From assembly GCF_017352095.1 (NCBI RefSeq), contig NZ_CP071463.1, positions 1,302,001-1,366,000 on the forward strand: 64,000 nt of DNA, given 5' to 3'. Under the pieces are notes generated by a model. That model had not been told where the DNA came from, made no database searches, and saw only the letters and a program-made list of their open reading frames with translations. Within the stretch, counting starts at the first letter, position 1. Every line of letters begins with the position of its first letter. This document shows, one piece after another, positions 24,908 through 33,806 of this stretch. The stretch is from Natrinema longum. GTDB lineage: Archaea; Halobacteriota; Halobacteria; Halobacteriales; Natrialbaceae. The position numbers and the translations under genes were made by a program.

Positions 24908-26779
24908 ATGACCGCCGAGAAACGGTCCGGAAATCGAAACGAGTCGGTCGCCGGCGATCGGACGGCGGATTCGAATCGGGACCGATCGGTGGCTCCCGAC
25001 GAGGCCGAAACGCTGTTTCGCGCCGTCGAGGAGGCAGTCTTTCTGATCGACGTCGAACGGACGGAGCGGGACCTCGCGTTCAGGTTCCGGCGCGTCAACC
25101 CGGCCTACGAAGCGGCCACCGGCCTGAGCGACGCGTCGGTCACCGGGAGAACCCTCCGGGAGGTGTTCGAGTTGGGCCCCGACGGCGACGGGCTCCGTCG
25201 CTACCGAGAGTGCGTCGAGAGCGGGGCCTCGGTCGACTTCAGCGCGACGCGTTCGTTTCCAGTCGGCCAACGAACCGTCGAGACGACGTTGCACCCGGCC
25301 GACTCGAGCGGTCCGGTTCGCCGGATCGTCGGCATCGTTCGTGAAATATCCGAACGGGCGACGGCGGAGCGTGAACTCGAGCGGAATCGGGACCTCTTGA
25401 CGAAAGCGGAGGACCTCGCGGCCGTCGGCGGGTGGGAACTCGATCTCCGAACGAACGAACTCCGGTGGACCGACGGGACGAGAGCGATTTTCGAGGTCGA
25501 CGACGGCTACGAGCCGACGCTTTCGGACGCGATCGAGTTCTATCGGCCCGACGATCGGCCCCGGATTCGGTCGTTCGTCGAGGCGTGTCGACGCCGCGAG
25601 GAGTCGTACGACGGCGTCCTCGAGATCGTCACGGCCGAGGGGAACGACCGCTGGGTCCGGACGGTCGGAGAGCCCGTCACGGAGGACGGAACCGTCGTCG
25701 CGTTACGCGGCGCGGTGCAAAACGTCACGGCTCGGAGGGAACGCGAGCGGGAGTTACAACTCTTCCGAAAAGCGGTCGAACAGGCCGGGCACGGGATCAT
25801 CATCACGGACCGCAACGGGACTATCGAGTACGTCAACCCGGCCTACGAACGGGACACCGGATACAGCCGAACGGAGGTCGTCGGTCTGAACCCACGGATC
25901 GTCAAGTCGGGAAAGCACGACGAGGCGTTCTACGAGGACCTCTGGGACACGATCCGCTCGGGTGAGATCTGGGAAAGCGAACTCGTCAACCGGCGCAAGT
26001 CCGGCGAGTTGTACCACGTCGACCAGACGATCGCGCCGATCACCGACGACGACGGCGAGATCACGCACTTCGTCGCCATCGAGTCCGATATCACCGAGCA
26101 ACGACTGCGCGGACAGCGACTCAGCGTGCTCAACCGGATCCTGCGACACAACATCCGGAACGGCATGAACGTCATCGAAGGGAACGCAACGCGTCTCCGG
26201 GAGGCCGACGACGACGAGCGAACCGTGGCCCTGACCGCGATCGAAACGCAGGCGGCGGACCTCCTCGAAATCAGCGAAAACGCCGCAGCCGTCCGCGACC
26301 TGTTCCAACGCGAACGCGACCCCGACGTCACGAGCGACGTCGGGACGATGCTCTCGGGGCTGGCGAGTGACTTCGAGGAGGAGTACCCCGATGCCGAGAT
26401 CACGGTCTCCGAGCCCGAGACCGTGACCGTCCAGGCCGACGACCGACTCGAGACCGCGATCCGAGAGGCGGTACACAACGCCGTCATCCACAACGACCGT
26501 GGTACTCCGGAGGTGACGATCACCGTTCCCCACTCCGAGAGGGTCGGGACGGAAACGCTGGTCGACATCGTGATCGCCGATACCGGCCCCGGAATTCCGG
26601 CGGCGGAACAACCGATGGTCGACCACGAGGACGAGACCCAACTCGTCCACGGAACGGGTCTGGATCTGTGGTACATCTATTGGGTCGCGAAGAGCTTCGG
26701 CGGCGAGATGCAGATCGCCGACAACGAGCCACGGGGCAGCGTCGTCACGCTCCGGGTCCCGGCCGCCGAGAGCCACTGA
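24908..26779 (+). CDS. Triple-PAS sensor histidine kinase
   Basis: A 623-residue soluble kinase. PAS domains lie at about residues 35-150, 160-280 and 285-400; the third contains the PAC-like GNTGYSRTEVVGLNPRIVKS pattern seen in energy/redox sensors. His414 is in ILRHNIRN, the haloarchaeal version of the phosphotransfer motif. The ATPase domain has AVHNAVIHN (N box), ADTGPGIP (G1) and GTGLDLW (G2). There is no receiver domain and no adjacent response regulator. A TATA-like CTTTTTTCAC near 24873-24882 supports the ATG. Confidence 0.92.
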   Translation: MTAEKRSGNRNESVAGDRTADSNRDRSVAPDEAETLFRAVEEAVFLIDVERTERDLAFRFRRVNPAYEAATGLSDASVTGRTLREVFELGPDGDGLRRYRECVESGASVDFSATRSFPVGQRTVETTLHPADSSGPVRRIVGIVREISERATAERELERNRDLLTKAEDLAAVGGWELDLRTNELRWTDGTRAIFEVDDGYEPTLSDAIEFYRPDDRPRIRSFVEACRRREESYDGVLEIVTAEGNDRWVRTVGEPVTEDGTVVALRGAVQNVTARRERERELQLFRKAVEQAGHGIIITDRNGTIEYVNPAYERDTGYSRTEVVGLNPRIVKSGKHDEAFYEDLWDTIRSGEIWESELVNRRKSGELYHVDQTIAPITDDDGEITHFVAIESDITEQRLRGQRLSVLNRILRHNIRNGMNVIEGNATRLREADDDERTVALTAIETQAADLLEISENAAAVRDLFQRERDPDVTSDVGTMLSGLASDFEEEYPDAEITVSEPETVTVQADDRLETAIREAVHNAVIHNDRGTPEVTITVPHSERVGTETLVDIVIADTGPGIPAAEQPMVDHEDETQLVHGTGLDLWYIYWVAKSFGGEMQIADNEPRGSVVTLRVPAAESH

Positions 26780-26816
26780 CGGCGGCCGGACGGCCAGCGA
26801 CAGCAACCCGTCTCAT

Positions 26817-26893
26817 ACGGTTTGCTGTCCCGATGTCCCGGTGGGACCGCAGGGCGGTCCCGGTCCCGCCGGCACTGACGGACAGTAAACCGT
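26817..26893. terminator. Nested hairpin between convergent genes
   Basis: Outer arms ACGGTTTGCTGTCC (26817-26830) and GGACAGTAAACCGT (26880-26893) match at 13 of 14 positions. Inside them GGGACCGC (26843-26850) and GCGGTCCC (26854-26861) form a perfect 8-bp stem with an AGG loop. The element lies exactly between the convergent kinase and PHP genes and may end both transcripts. Confidence 0.6.
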
Positions 26894-26894
26894 C

Positions 26895-27611
26895 TCAGTC
26901 CTCGTCGGGTTCGCCCGGCGGCTGCCCGACACCGGGAGTCGGTTCCTCGAACGCGTCGATCACGTGTTTGCGGCTGTGGACCGCCCGGTAGCCCCGCCTG
27001 AGGAGCCGGTTACCTTTCGACCGGGAGACGCGTGCGCTCACTCGTCCGTCGCGGATCGCATCGACGACCGACTCGGGCGTGAGCCGGTCCGCTTCGACGA
27101 CCGTGTACGCCCGCCCCACCTCGAAGGGATAGTGTGCGTCGCTCCCGCCGACCAGCGGGAGGTCCCGCTCGGCCGCCAGCGCCTCGACGAGGGGCTGCGA
27201 GCGGGGGTGTTTGCCGTTGACTTCGATCGCGTCGAAGGGAACGTCCTCGAGTTCCCGCACCGTGCTGTTCCGGAACGGGTGGGCGACGATGGCAGCACAG
27301 TCGCGGTCGTGGGCCAGCGCGACGGCCTCCGCGGGCGAGAGCGCGCCGGGTTTCGTCGCCCGGGGCGGATCGGGGCCGACGACGAGGACGTGGCCCCGAT
27401 CCGTGGTGATCTCGATGCCCGGCAGCGTCGCCACGTCGGGCGCGGGATCGAACGGCGTGTAGTAGTCGTGGTTGGTGGTCGCGACCCCGTCGAGGCCGCG
27501 CCGGGCGGCCAGCTCGGTGAGGAGCCTGACGCCCAGCGGGTCGTACCGGTCGCCAAGCGAGCGCCGGCCGTGGAAGAATCGCGTGTGTGCGTGGAGATCG
27601 ACCGTATACAT
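26895..27611 (-). CDS. PHP-domain metal-dependent phosphoesterase
   Basis: A 238-residue PHP (polymerase and histidinol phosphatase) protein. Metal motifs are DLHAHTRF at residues 5-12, TNHDYY, GIEITT, VAHPFR and GSDAHYP. The last ~45 residues are a basic then Pro/Glu-rich tail. Standalone PHP proteins of this type include the RNase AM/TrpH-like nucleotide 3',5'-bisphosphatases, but the substrate is not predictable here. It diverges from the lipid-kinase gene, and one A/T patch midway serves both starts at promoter distance. Confidence 0.9.
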   Translation of the reverse strand: MYTVDLHAHTRFFHGRRSLGDRYDPLGVRLLTELAARRGLDGVATTNHDYYTPFDPAPDVATLPGIEITTDRGHVLVVGPDPPRATKPGALSPAEAVALAHDRDCAAIVAHPFRNSTVRELEDVPFDAIEVNGKHPRSQPLVEALAAERDLPLVGGSDAHYPFEVGRAYTVVEADRLTPESVVDAIRDGRVSARVSRSKGNRLLRRGYRAVHSRKHVIDAFEEPTPGVGQPPGEPDED

Positions 27612-27635
27612 ACTGGGGCAAACGCCGGCCAGATC

Positions 27636-27644
27636 CTTTTGGAT
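27636..27644. promoter_or_regulatory. Shared TATA-like element of a divergent gene pair
   Basis: The only A/T patch in the 54-bp gap, CCTTTTGGA, is centred 26 nt from the plus-strand start at 27666 and 28-29 nt from the minus-strand start at 27611. It therefore fits promoter spacing for leaderless transcription in both directions. Confidence 0.45.
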
Positions 27645-27665
27645 GCGGCCGGCATGGGCTCCAGT

Positions 27666-28619
27666 ATGCCATCCCACGAGGCGAGCGATCGCGTTCTCGT
27701 CCTCAACCCCGTCAGCGGGAGCGGGGAGCACGTCGACGACGTCGTCGGCCTCGCGACCGACCACGGGTTCGAGATCATGACGACCGAGGAGAGCGGCGAC
27801 GCCAAGCGCTTCGCCCGCGAGGCCGCTCCGAGCGCAGATCTCGTCGCCGCGGCCGGCGGCGACGGCACGCTCAACGCCGTCGTCAACGGAATCGCCGACG
27901 CGGCGGCCCTCGAGACGACCGCCGTCGCCGTCGTCCCCGCGGGGACGGGGAACAACTTCGCCGCGAACGTCGGAATCGAGGGACTCGAGCACGCCTTTAC
28001 GGTCATCGAAGACGGCCGTCGGCGGGAGATCGACATCGGCACGGCGAACGGTCGGGTGTTCGTCAACTCCTGTGTCGGCGGGATCACCGCCGAGGCAAGC
28101 AGCGAGACGACCACCGAGAGCAAGGCGGAGCTGGGCGTGCTCGCGTACGTGAAAAACACCGTCGAGACGCTCGGGGAGTTCGACTCGCTCCCGCTGCGAG
28201 TGGAGACCGCGACGGGATCGAACGGCGAGCGGGCGCGGGCCTGGGAGGGCGAGGCGCTGTTCGTCCTCGTCGGGAACTGCCGGCGCTTTACCGGCGCGCG
28301 AACCGCACAGGCAAACGTCGAAGACGGCCGCCTCGAGGTGACGATCGTCGAGGACGCGGCGACGACCGATCTGCTCGGCGGCGCGGCCCTCGAGGGCCTG
28401 TTCGGCCAGGAAAGCACGCACATCGTCCGCCGCCGGACGCCGTCGCTGGTGATCGAGAGCCACGCCGACGCCATCGAGTACAGCCTCGACGGCGAGATCC
28501 TCGAGACCGAACGGCTCCATCTCGAGACGGAGCCGGCGACGCTCACCATCGCCGTCGGCGACGGCTATCGGCCGGATCCGGACGACGGGAATCGATGGCC
28601 CCTCGAGACGCGCGGATAG
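27666..28619 (+). CDS. Diacylglycerol kinase/YegS-like lipid kinase
   Basis: A 317-residue DAGK-catalytic-fold protein. It shows VLVLNPVSGSG at residues 9-19, the ATP-binding AAGGDGTLNAVVNG, VPAGTGNNFAANVG and the C-terminal domain with DGRLEVTIVEDA and YSLDGE. Bacterial YegS phosphorylates phosphatidylglycerol; archaeal homologues probably act on an isoprenoid lipid or sphingosine-like alcohol. ATG 27666 is chosen because the A/T element lies 26 nt upstream; an in-frame ATG at 27654 would be too close. Confidence 0.9.
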   Translation: MPSHEASDRVLVLNPVSGSGEHVDDVVGLATDHGFEIMTTEESGDAKRFAREAAPSADLVAAAGGDGTLNAVVNGIADAAALETTAVAVVPAGTGNNFAANVGIEGLEHAFTVIEDGRRREIDIGTANGRVFVNSCVGGITAEASSETTTESKAELGVLAYVKNTVETLGEFDSLPLRVETATGSNGERARAWEGEALFVLVGNCRRFTGARTAQANVEDGRLEVTIVEDAATTDLLGGAALEGLFGQESTHIVRRRTPSLVIESHADAIEYSLDGEILETERLHLETEPATLTIAVGDGYRPDPDDGNRWPLETRG

Positions 28620-28691
28620 ACGGGCTGTATCGATTCGAAACCCTCGGGACGAGCCGATACTGGTTTCAAGAGTCGTCGTGAGTGTACGACT

Positions 28692-29252
28692 ATGAGCACG
28701 CCGGAGGAGGACCTCCAACACGAGAACGCCGGACAGGACGTGATCGCCGTCGACGCCGACGACGCCGCGCTCGAACCCGTCAACCGACTCGACGCCCATA
28801 CCGGCGAGGGGATCCGCCATCGGGCCTTCACGTCGCTGGTCTTCGACGGCGAGGGGAACGTCCTCCTCGCCCAGCGAGCGCCGGACAAACGCCTCTGGGG
28901 AACGTACTGGGACGGCACCGTCGCCTCCCACCCCGTCGAGGGACAGAGCCAGGAGGAAGCGACCCGCCAGCGCCTCGAGGAGGAACTGGGGATCACCCCC
29001 GATCAGTACGACGATCTGGAGCTAACGGATCGCTTCGAGTACAAACGCTACTTCGAGAACGCGGGCGTCGAACACGAGGTCTGTGCCGTCTTGCAACTGA
29101 CGCTGACGGACCGCAGCCTCGACCCCAACGAGGAGGAGGTCGCCGGGCTGATGTGGGTCCCCTACGAGCGACTGCACTCCAATCCGGAGTGGTACCGCCA
29201 GCTTCGACTCTGTCCGTGGTTCGAGATCGCGATGCGACGGGACGTCCGGTGA
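28692..29252 (+). CDS. idi: Isopentenyl-diphosphate delta-isomerase, type 1 (Nudix)
   Basis: A 186-residue type 1 IPP isomerase, interconverting IPP and DMAPP for isoprenoid lipid synthesis. Seen are LLAQRAPDKRLWGTYWDGTV, the conserved SHPVEG, the degenerate Nudix helix EEATRQRLEEELG and FEYKRYF. The active-site Cys of the bacterial enzyme is replaced in this alignment region (DGTVASHP), as in several haloarchaeal relatives. It fits the isoprenoid theme of the window, with the prenyl synthase at 5.5 kb. GGTTTCAAG near 28662-28670 is a suitable TATA element. Confidence 0.92.
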   Translation: MSTPEEDLQHENAGQDVIAVDADDAALEPVNRLDAHTGEGIRHRAFTSLVFDGEGNVLLAQRAPDKRLWGTYWDGTVASHPVEGQSQEEATRQRLEEELGITPDQYDDLELTDRFEYKRYFENAGVEHEVCAVLQLTLTDRSLDPNEEEVAGLMWVPYERLHSNPEWYRQLRLCPWFEIAMRRDVR

Positions 29253-29485
29253 GAGTCGACGGCCCAACTGACCGACACCGCCCGGAGCCGGGAGCACACG
29301 CATCGAGGGGTCCGCCGCGAAACCACGACGGACCCGACCGCGACTGAGCACTCGAGCTACGAGAGCGACGCCGGTGCCCGAGCCCGATCGGCGCGTGGCC
29401 TCCGCTCGAGACCGAACGCCGTCGGAAAACAGTACACGAACGGGAGGTTTATAGGGGAGTGCTCACACATGCAGGATAGACTGCG

Positions 29486-30856
29486 ATGGTCACTGGCACG
29501 CTCAGACGGCTTCTCCGGGGGAGTACGATCGCGTCGTCCGCGTCGGCGGACGGATCGACCGCCGCGGGGGCGACGGCGGAATCGGAGCCCACGCCTGGGA
29601 CGGGGCGGGTCGCCGACGAGTCGCTCGATATCTGTCTCCTCAGTTACCGATCGAACCCGTATTCCGGAGGACAGGGCGTCTACGTGAAATATCTGAGTCG
29701 GGCGCTGACCGCCCGCGGCCACTCCGTCGACGTGATTTCGGGGAAACCCTACCCCGAACTCGACGACGACGTCGGGCTGGTGAAACTCCCCGGCGAGAAC
29801 ATCGTCGACGAACTCGACAGGCTCGGCCAGTTCGAGCCCGCCTATCTCGGCGACCCCCTCGCGCTCTACGAGTGGCTCAGCGCGCTCACCGGTGGCTTTC
29901 CGGATCCCTACGCATTCGGCCGCCGGGTCGTCGACTACTTCGAGGAGCAGGAGCCGTCGTACGACGTCGTCCACGACAACCAGTCGCTGTGTCACGGCCT
30001 CAACACGCTCCGCGAGCGGGGCCACCCGGTCGTGGCGACGGTCCACCATCCGATCACCGTCGACCGCGAGGCCGACCTCGCCGCGGCCGATAGCTGGGGG
30101 GAACGCCTGCTGATCCGTCGCTGGTATCGCTTCCTCCGGATGCAACGCGAGGTCGTCCAGGAACTCCCACACATCCTGACCGTCTCCGAATCGGCCAGAC
30201 ACCGCACCGTCGCCGACTTCGGGGCCGACCCCGAGTCGGTTCGTGTCGTCTATAACGGGATCGACACCGAACTGTTCGAACCCCGCGAGCGAACGCACGA
30301 TCGCCCGCGCGTGATGACGACCGTCAGCGCCGACGTCCCGCTGAAAGGAACCCGACACCTGCTCGAGGCCTTCGCGACCGTTCGGGGAGACGTCGACGCC
30401 GAACTCGTCGTCGTCGGGGAGTTCGACGAGGGCGGCGACTGTGCCCGACTCGTCTCGAAACTCGGGATCGAGGAGGCGATCGAGACCCACAGCGAGATCA
30501 GCTACGAGCGGATGATCGAGCTCTACGGCACCGCCGACGTGGCGGTCGTCCCGTCGCTGTACGAGGGTTTCGGCCTCCCCGCCGGCGAGGCACTGGCCTG
30601 TGGCGTTCCGGTCGTCGCCACCACCGGCGGCGCGCTCCCCGAAGTGGTCGGCGACGCGGGGGTACTCGTCGAACCGGGCGAACCCGACGCGTTAGCCGAG
30701 GGGATTCGGGAACTGCTCACGGACGAGCAGCGCCGTCAGCGCCTCGGCGAGCAGGGTCGCGAACGCATCGTCGAGGAGTTCGACTGGGATCGGGCCGCCC
30801 GCGAGACGGTCCGAACGTACCGCAACGCGATCGAAACGCAGTCACAGGAGGGCTAA
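29486..30856 (+). CDS. Family 4 glycosyltransferase
   Basis: A 456-residue GT-B glycosyltransferase. After a ~45-residue variable N-terminus, LDICLLSYRSNPYSGGQGVYVKYLSR is the sugar-acceptor domain start (split by a glycine-rich loop); the donor domain has VVYNGIDTELF, a KGTRHLLEAF block, VVVPSLYEGFGLP and the E-x7-E motif in EGFGLPAGEA. It is the first of three tightly packed genes, with one base before the methyltransferase. The likely product is a cell-surface or lipid-linked glycan. TATA-like GTTTATA at 29447-29453 implies a ~10-nt leader. Confidence 0.9.
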   Translation: MVTGTLRRLLRGSTIASSASADGSTAAGATAESEPTPGTGRVADESLDICLLSYRSNPYSGGQGVYVKYLSRALTARGHSVDVISGKPYPELDDDVGLVKLPGENIVDELDRLGQFEPAYLGDPLALYEWLSALTGGFPDPYAFGRRVVDYFEEQEPSYDVVHDNQSLCHGLNTLRERGHPVVATVHHPITVDREADLAAADSWGERLLIRRWYRFLRMQREVVQELPHILTVSESARHRTVADFGADPESVRVVYNGIDTELFEPRERTHDRPRVMTTVSADVPLKGTRHLLEAFATVRGDVDAELVVVGEFDEGGDCARLVSKLGIEEAIETHSEISYERMIELYGTADVAVVPSLYEGFGLPAGEALACGVPVVATTGGALPEVVGDAGVLVEPGEPDALAEGIRELLTDEQRRQRLGEQGRERIVEEFDWDRAARETVRTYRNAIETQSQEG

Positions 30857-30857
30857 C

Positions 30858-31580
30858 ATGGAGACGATCGATTTCGACCGGATGACCCTGACGCCGAGTA
30901 TGCGCGTCCTCGACGTCGGCTGTGGCGAGGGCCGTCACGTCCACGCCGCCGCCCTCGAGAACGTCGCCGAAGTCGTCGGGCTCGACCTCGAGCGAGCGAG
31001 CCTGCGCGCGGCTCAGGAAGACTACGAGGAGTACATCGCCGGCGAGACGGACGTGCCAGTGACCTTCCTGTCGGGGGACGCACTCAGGCTCCCCTTCGAG
31101 GACGGCGCGTTCGACGTCGTCTGCTGTACCGAGGTCCTAGAGCACATCCCCGACTACGAGGCCGCCATCGACGAACTCCGGCGGGTCTGTGCGCCCGGCG
31201 GCACGCTCGCGGTGAGCGTGCCTCGAGCCGGCCCCGAGCGGGTCTGTTGGGCGCTCTCCGACGAGTACCACCAGGTCGAGGGCGGGCACGTCCGGATTTT
31301 CGACCGCGAGGAGTTACAGGCGGCCATCGAACACCGCGGGTTCCGGCGGGTCGACGGCCACTTCGCCCACGCCCTGCACGCGCCCTACTGGTGGCTGAAG
31401 TGTCTCTGGTGGGACCGCGACGAGCGGGGCGACCCGCCGCTGCCCTTGCGGGCCTACGACCGCTTTTTGGAGTGGGACGTGCTGGAATCCCCCCGCCCGG
31501 TCCGGCTGCTCGAGCGGGCGCTCGATCCCGTCGTCGGGAAGAGCGTCGTCTACTACTTCCAGCTGGAGGGGGCGGCGTGA
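30858..31580 (+). CDS. Class I SAM-dependent methyltransferase
   Basis: A 240-residue UbiE/methyltransferase-11 type enzyme. Motif I is VLDVGCGEGRHVHAA (about residues 16-30), with acidic residue in GLDLERAS, motif post-I FDVVCCTEVLEHIPDY and PGGTLAVSVPRAGPE. The C-terminal portion has WWLKCLWWD and a predicted amphipathic helix, suggesting membrane association. It lies one base after the glycosyltransferase and overlaps the next gene by GTGA, so all three are probably one pathway acting on a glycan or polyprenyl-linked sugar. Confidence 0.9.
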   Translation: METIDFDRMTLTPSMRVLDVGCGEGRHVHAAALENVAEVVGLDLERASLRAAQEDYEEYIAGETDVPVTFLSGDALRLPFEDGAFDVVCCTEVLEHIPDYEAAIDELRRVCAPGGTLAVSVPRAGPERVCWALSDEYHQVEGGHVRIFDREELQAAIEHRGFRRVDGHFAHALHAPYWWLKCLWWDRDERGDPPLPLRAYDRFLEWDVLESPRPVRLLERALDPVVGKSVVYYFQLEGAA

Positions 31581-32638
31581 GCAACGTCGCCTCGGGACGG
31601 TCGCTCGCGGACTGGGAGCTCGCACCCGCAGTCGACTACATCGAACGCGTCCAGCGATCGGACGGGCTCATCCCCTGGTATCCCGACGGCCCCGCCGATC
31701 CCTGGGATCACGTCGAGAGCGCGATGGGGCTGTCGGTCGCTGATCGCCACGAGGCCGCCCGTCGGGCCTACCGGTGGATCGCCGACGCACAACACGAGGA
31801 CGGATCGCTGTGGGCGACCTACGGCGAAACGGACGGCGACGACGGCGCACACGCCGGCGACGAACCCCGAAAGGAGACCCACCGCAGCGCCTACGTCGCG
31901 GTCGGCGTCTGGCACCACTACCTGTGTACCGGCGATCGGGCGTTCCTCGAGACGCTCTGGCCGACCGTCCGCGACGCCCTCGAATTCGCCTGCGCCCAGC
32001 AGGCCGCGACCGGCGAGATCTACTGGACCGTCGGCGCGGACGGCGAGGTCTACGAGGACGCCCTCGTCGCCGGCTGTGCCTCGATCTACAAGAGCCTGGC
32101 CTGCGGGGCGGCGATCGCCGCGGAACTGGGCCACACCGACGCCCGCGAGCGCTGGCTCGCGGCCCGCGCCGACCTCGGTGCGGCGATCCGGGAGCGTCCC
32201 GACCGCTTCGATCGCACGTGGGAGAGCAAATCCCGCTACGCGATGGACTGGTTCTATCCCGTCCTCTGTGGCGTGCTGGGCGGCGAGCCGGCGCGACAGC
32301 GCCTCGAGGCGGGGATGGATCGCTACCTCGAGGAGGGACTGGGCTGTCGCTGCGTGGCGGACGAGCCCTGGGTGACCGTCGCGGAATCCTGCGAGTTGGT
32401 CGTGTCGCTGGCCGCGGTCGGCGAGGCGGAACGCGCGCGTGAGATCTACGAGTGGCTCTTCCAGTGGACCGACGACGAGGGGGTCTTCTGGACGGGGTAT
32501 CAGTTCGAGGACGAGGAGTTCTGGCCGGGCGAGCGGCCGACGTGGACGGGCGGGGCGGCGGTGCTGGCCGCGGACGCGCTGTCGGGGTTGTCGGGGGCTG
32601 CGGATCTGTTTACTGATCCCCTGCCGGAAAGGGAGTGA
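31577..32638 (+). CDS. Alpha/alpha-toroid protein of the glycosyltransferase operon
   Basis: A 353-residue protein with repeating helical hairpins (LADWELAPAVDYIERVQRSD, AARRAYRWIADAQHEDGSLW, RDALEFACAQQA), the pattern of six-hairpin glycosidases and prenyltransferase/terpene cyclase toroids. Homologues are often labelled prenyltransferase, but the DGSLWATYGETDG and WESKSRYAMDWFYPVL motifs are closer to glycoside hydrolase-like proteins. Catalytic residues cannot be assigned. The GTG start overlaps the methyltransferase stop (GTGA), indicating translational coupling. Confidence 0.82.
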   Translation: MSNVASGRSLADWELAPAVDYIERVQRSDGLIPWYPDGPADPWDHVESAMGLSVADRHEAARRAYRWIADAQHEDGSLWATYGETDGDDGAHAGDEPRKETHRSAYVAVGVWHHYLCTGDRAFLETLWPTVRDALEFACAQQAATGEIYWTVGADGEVYEDALVAGCASIYKSLACGAAIAAELGHTDARERWLAARADLGAAIRERPDRFDRTWESKSRYAMDWFYPVLCGVLGGEPARQRLEAGMDRYLEEGLGCRCVADEPWVTVAESCELVVSLAAVGEAERAREIYEWLFQWTDDEGVFWTGYQFEDEEFWPGERPTWTGGAAVLAADALSGLSGAADLFTDPLPERE

Positions 32639-32777
32639 ACTGTAGTACTCGAGAGTGATGGGACCGTCGGAACCGGAACAAGCGGAAGCTCTGAGGAGGG
32701 TCGCATTTTCTCAATGAGAATGCGCTGAGACTACTTTACGGAGTCTGCCTCCCATATGCTTGGTAAGGGGATAGTCA

Positions 32778-32858
32778 ATGGACGAAGCGACTCAAGAGGA
32801 AGTCGAAGAGGCGATTCTACAACTCGAAGACGAAACGGAGTCTGACGGCAGTGTCTAG
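32778..32858 (+). CDS. Possible 26-residue acidic peptide
   Basis: ATG 32778 opens a 26-codon frame (MDEATQEEVEEAILQLEDE...) ending TAG at 32856-32858. It is predicted to be one amphipathic acidic helix. CATATGC at 32753-32759 is about 22-25 nt upstream. The composition is haloarchaeal, but so short a frame could be chance. Confidence 0.3.
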   Translation: MDEATQEEVEEAILQLEDETESDGSV

Positions 32859-32874
32859 TCAGGCCAGTTCGAGG

Positions 32875-33339
32875 TTAGAAATTTTCAGTTCCATCATCAG
32901 CACATTCAGAGAATGTAAGAATTCTTATAAGACCATCTCGTTCATTTTCTGCACTATCAACCATAATTGTAATATCTAGACAAGACGAATCAGACTCGGT
33001 TAAGTCAACCTGTTCCCATTCTGAACGAGATTGATCGTCCAGCCACGCATACAGCGCGTATTTTCCTGGTTCTGTTGGATAGTTTTGAACGCTTTTACTT
33101 TCTACAACACCTTCTCTCCCTGAGTTGGGTTCTACTTCGATTGAGTCCCAATATATCGGATTGCTGTCCTCAATTAATAGTAGGTGAACAGTGTCTGATT
33201 GAGCAACTTGATTAATAACGGTGATCTCACCAATTCGTGTTTCTGTAGTATTCGTCTGGAAGGTCGAACAGCCTGCTCCGACTACTCCAAGTGCCACTCC
33301 ACAAACTTGGAGGACCTTTCGGCGGGCAAATTGAGACAT
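32875..33339 (-). CDS. Tat-type lipoprotein of unusual base composition
   Basis: A 154-residue protein with a basic N-terminus (ARRKVLQVCG), hydrophobic core and lipobox GAGC at Cys24. The mature domain is a predicted beta-sandwich (GEITVINQVAQSDTVHLLL...). Codon third positions are much more AT-rich than in neighbouring genes, and Ser/Asn/Ile are more common, suggesting recent acquisition. Homologous haloarchaeal lipoproteins often precede beta-barrel domains of unknown use. The A/T-rich TATTTTATT-like stretch at 33358-33377 supplies the promoter. Function unknown. Confidence 0.75.
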   Translation of the reverse strand: MSQFARRKVLQVCGVALGVVGAGCSTFQTNTTETRIGEITVINQVAQSDTVHLLLIEDSNPIYWDSIEVEPNSGREGVVESKSVQNYPTEPGKYALYAWLDDQSRSEWEQVDLTESDSSCLDITIMVDSAENERDGLIRILTFSECADDGTENF

Positions 33340-33365
33340 AAGTGAACCACTCCATGTATCAATAA

Positions 33366-33806
33366 AACATTTTATTTTCCCAGGACCTATCCGGAAGGAA
33401 TTTCAGACTTATACAAACAGTAGAGGCCACGGAATCCACCGGGTACCACGATGGGGTCGTTTACTGGGATGTTGAGCTCACCGAAGATGATGTTGTCCTG
33501 GAATCCACATCCACAAGCGGAGATAAGTCTATCAAAACTGGAACAAATCAATCCGAAACTCCCCAAGAAGGAGATGTTGTGGATATCTCTGAAGGTAAAA
33601 CGATAGAAGTCGAAAGTATAGACCAAGAAACTACTAGATTCCCAGGTCGAGAGTCAGTTACAATTTCGTCAGATCATCAACTACCAGTGGGTATAAGAAA
33701 TGATCTCCCCGATACGGAATCAGAATCCGATCTCACGTACCTAGAACTTCCTGCAAGTGTTACACGAACAGAGGTAGTCGGAAAGACTAATGATAAAAAT
33801 AGTTGA
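33366..33806 (+). pseudogene. 5'-truncated remnant of an unidentified gene
   Basis: From 33366 to the TGA at 33804-33806 one frame stays open for 146 codons and reads like protein (TGYHDGVVYWDVELTEDDVV and SVTISSDHQLPVGIRNDL), yet it contains no ATG, and its first GTG is at 33579, mid-domain. A stop immediately precedes it at 33363-33365. It looks like the C-terminal piece of a larger gene that lost its 5' end. AT-rich codon use matches the adjoining lipoprotein. Confidence 0.55.

Noticed and set aside
28678-28695. 5-codon GTG ORF overlapping the idi start by ATGA
   Set aside because: The idi TATA places the transcript start at the idi ATG itself, so the mini-ORF would not be transcribed; it shows that such overlaps can arise by chance.
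26895-28931. Minus-strand frame of 678 codons
   Set aside because: Real coding ends at the PHP start (27611); upstream is the shadow of the lipid kinase on the plus strand.
33387-33626. 79-codon minus-strand ORF
   Set aside because: Antisense to a more convincing plus-strand fragment; no promoter and poor composition.
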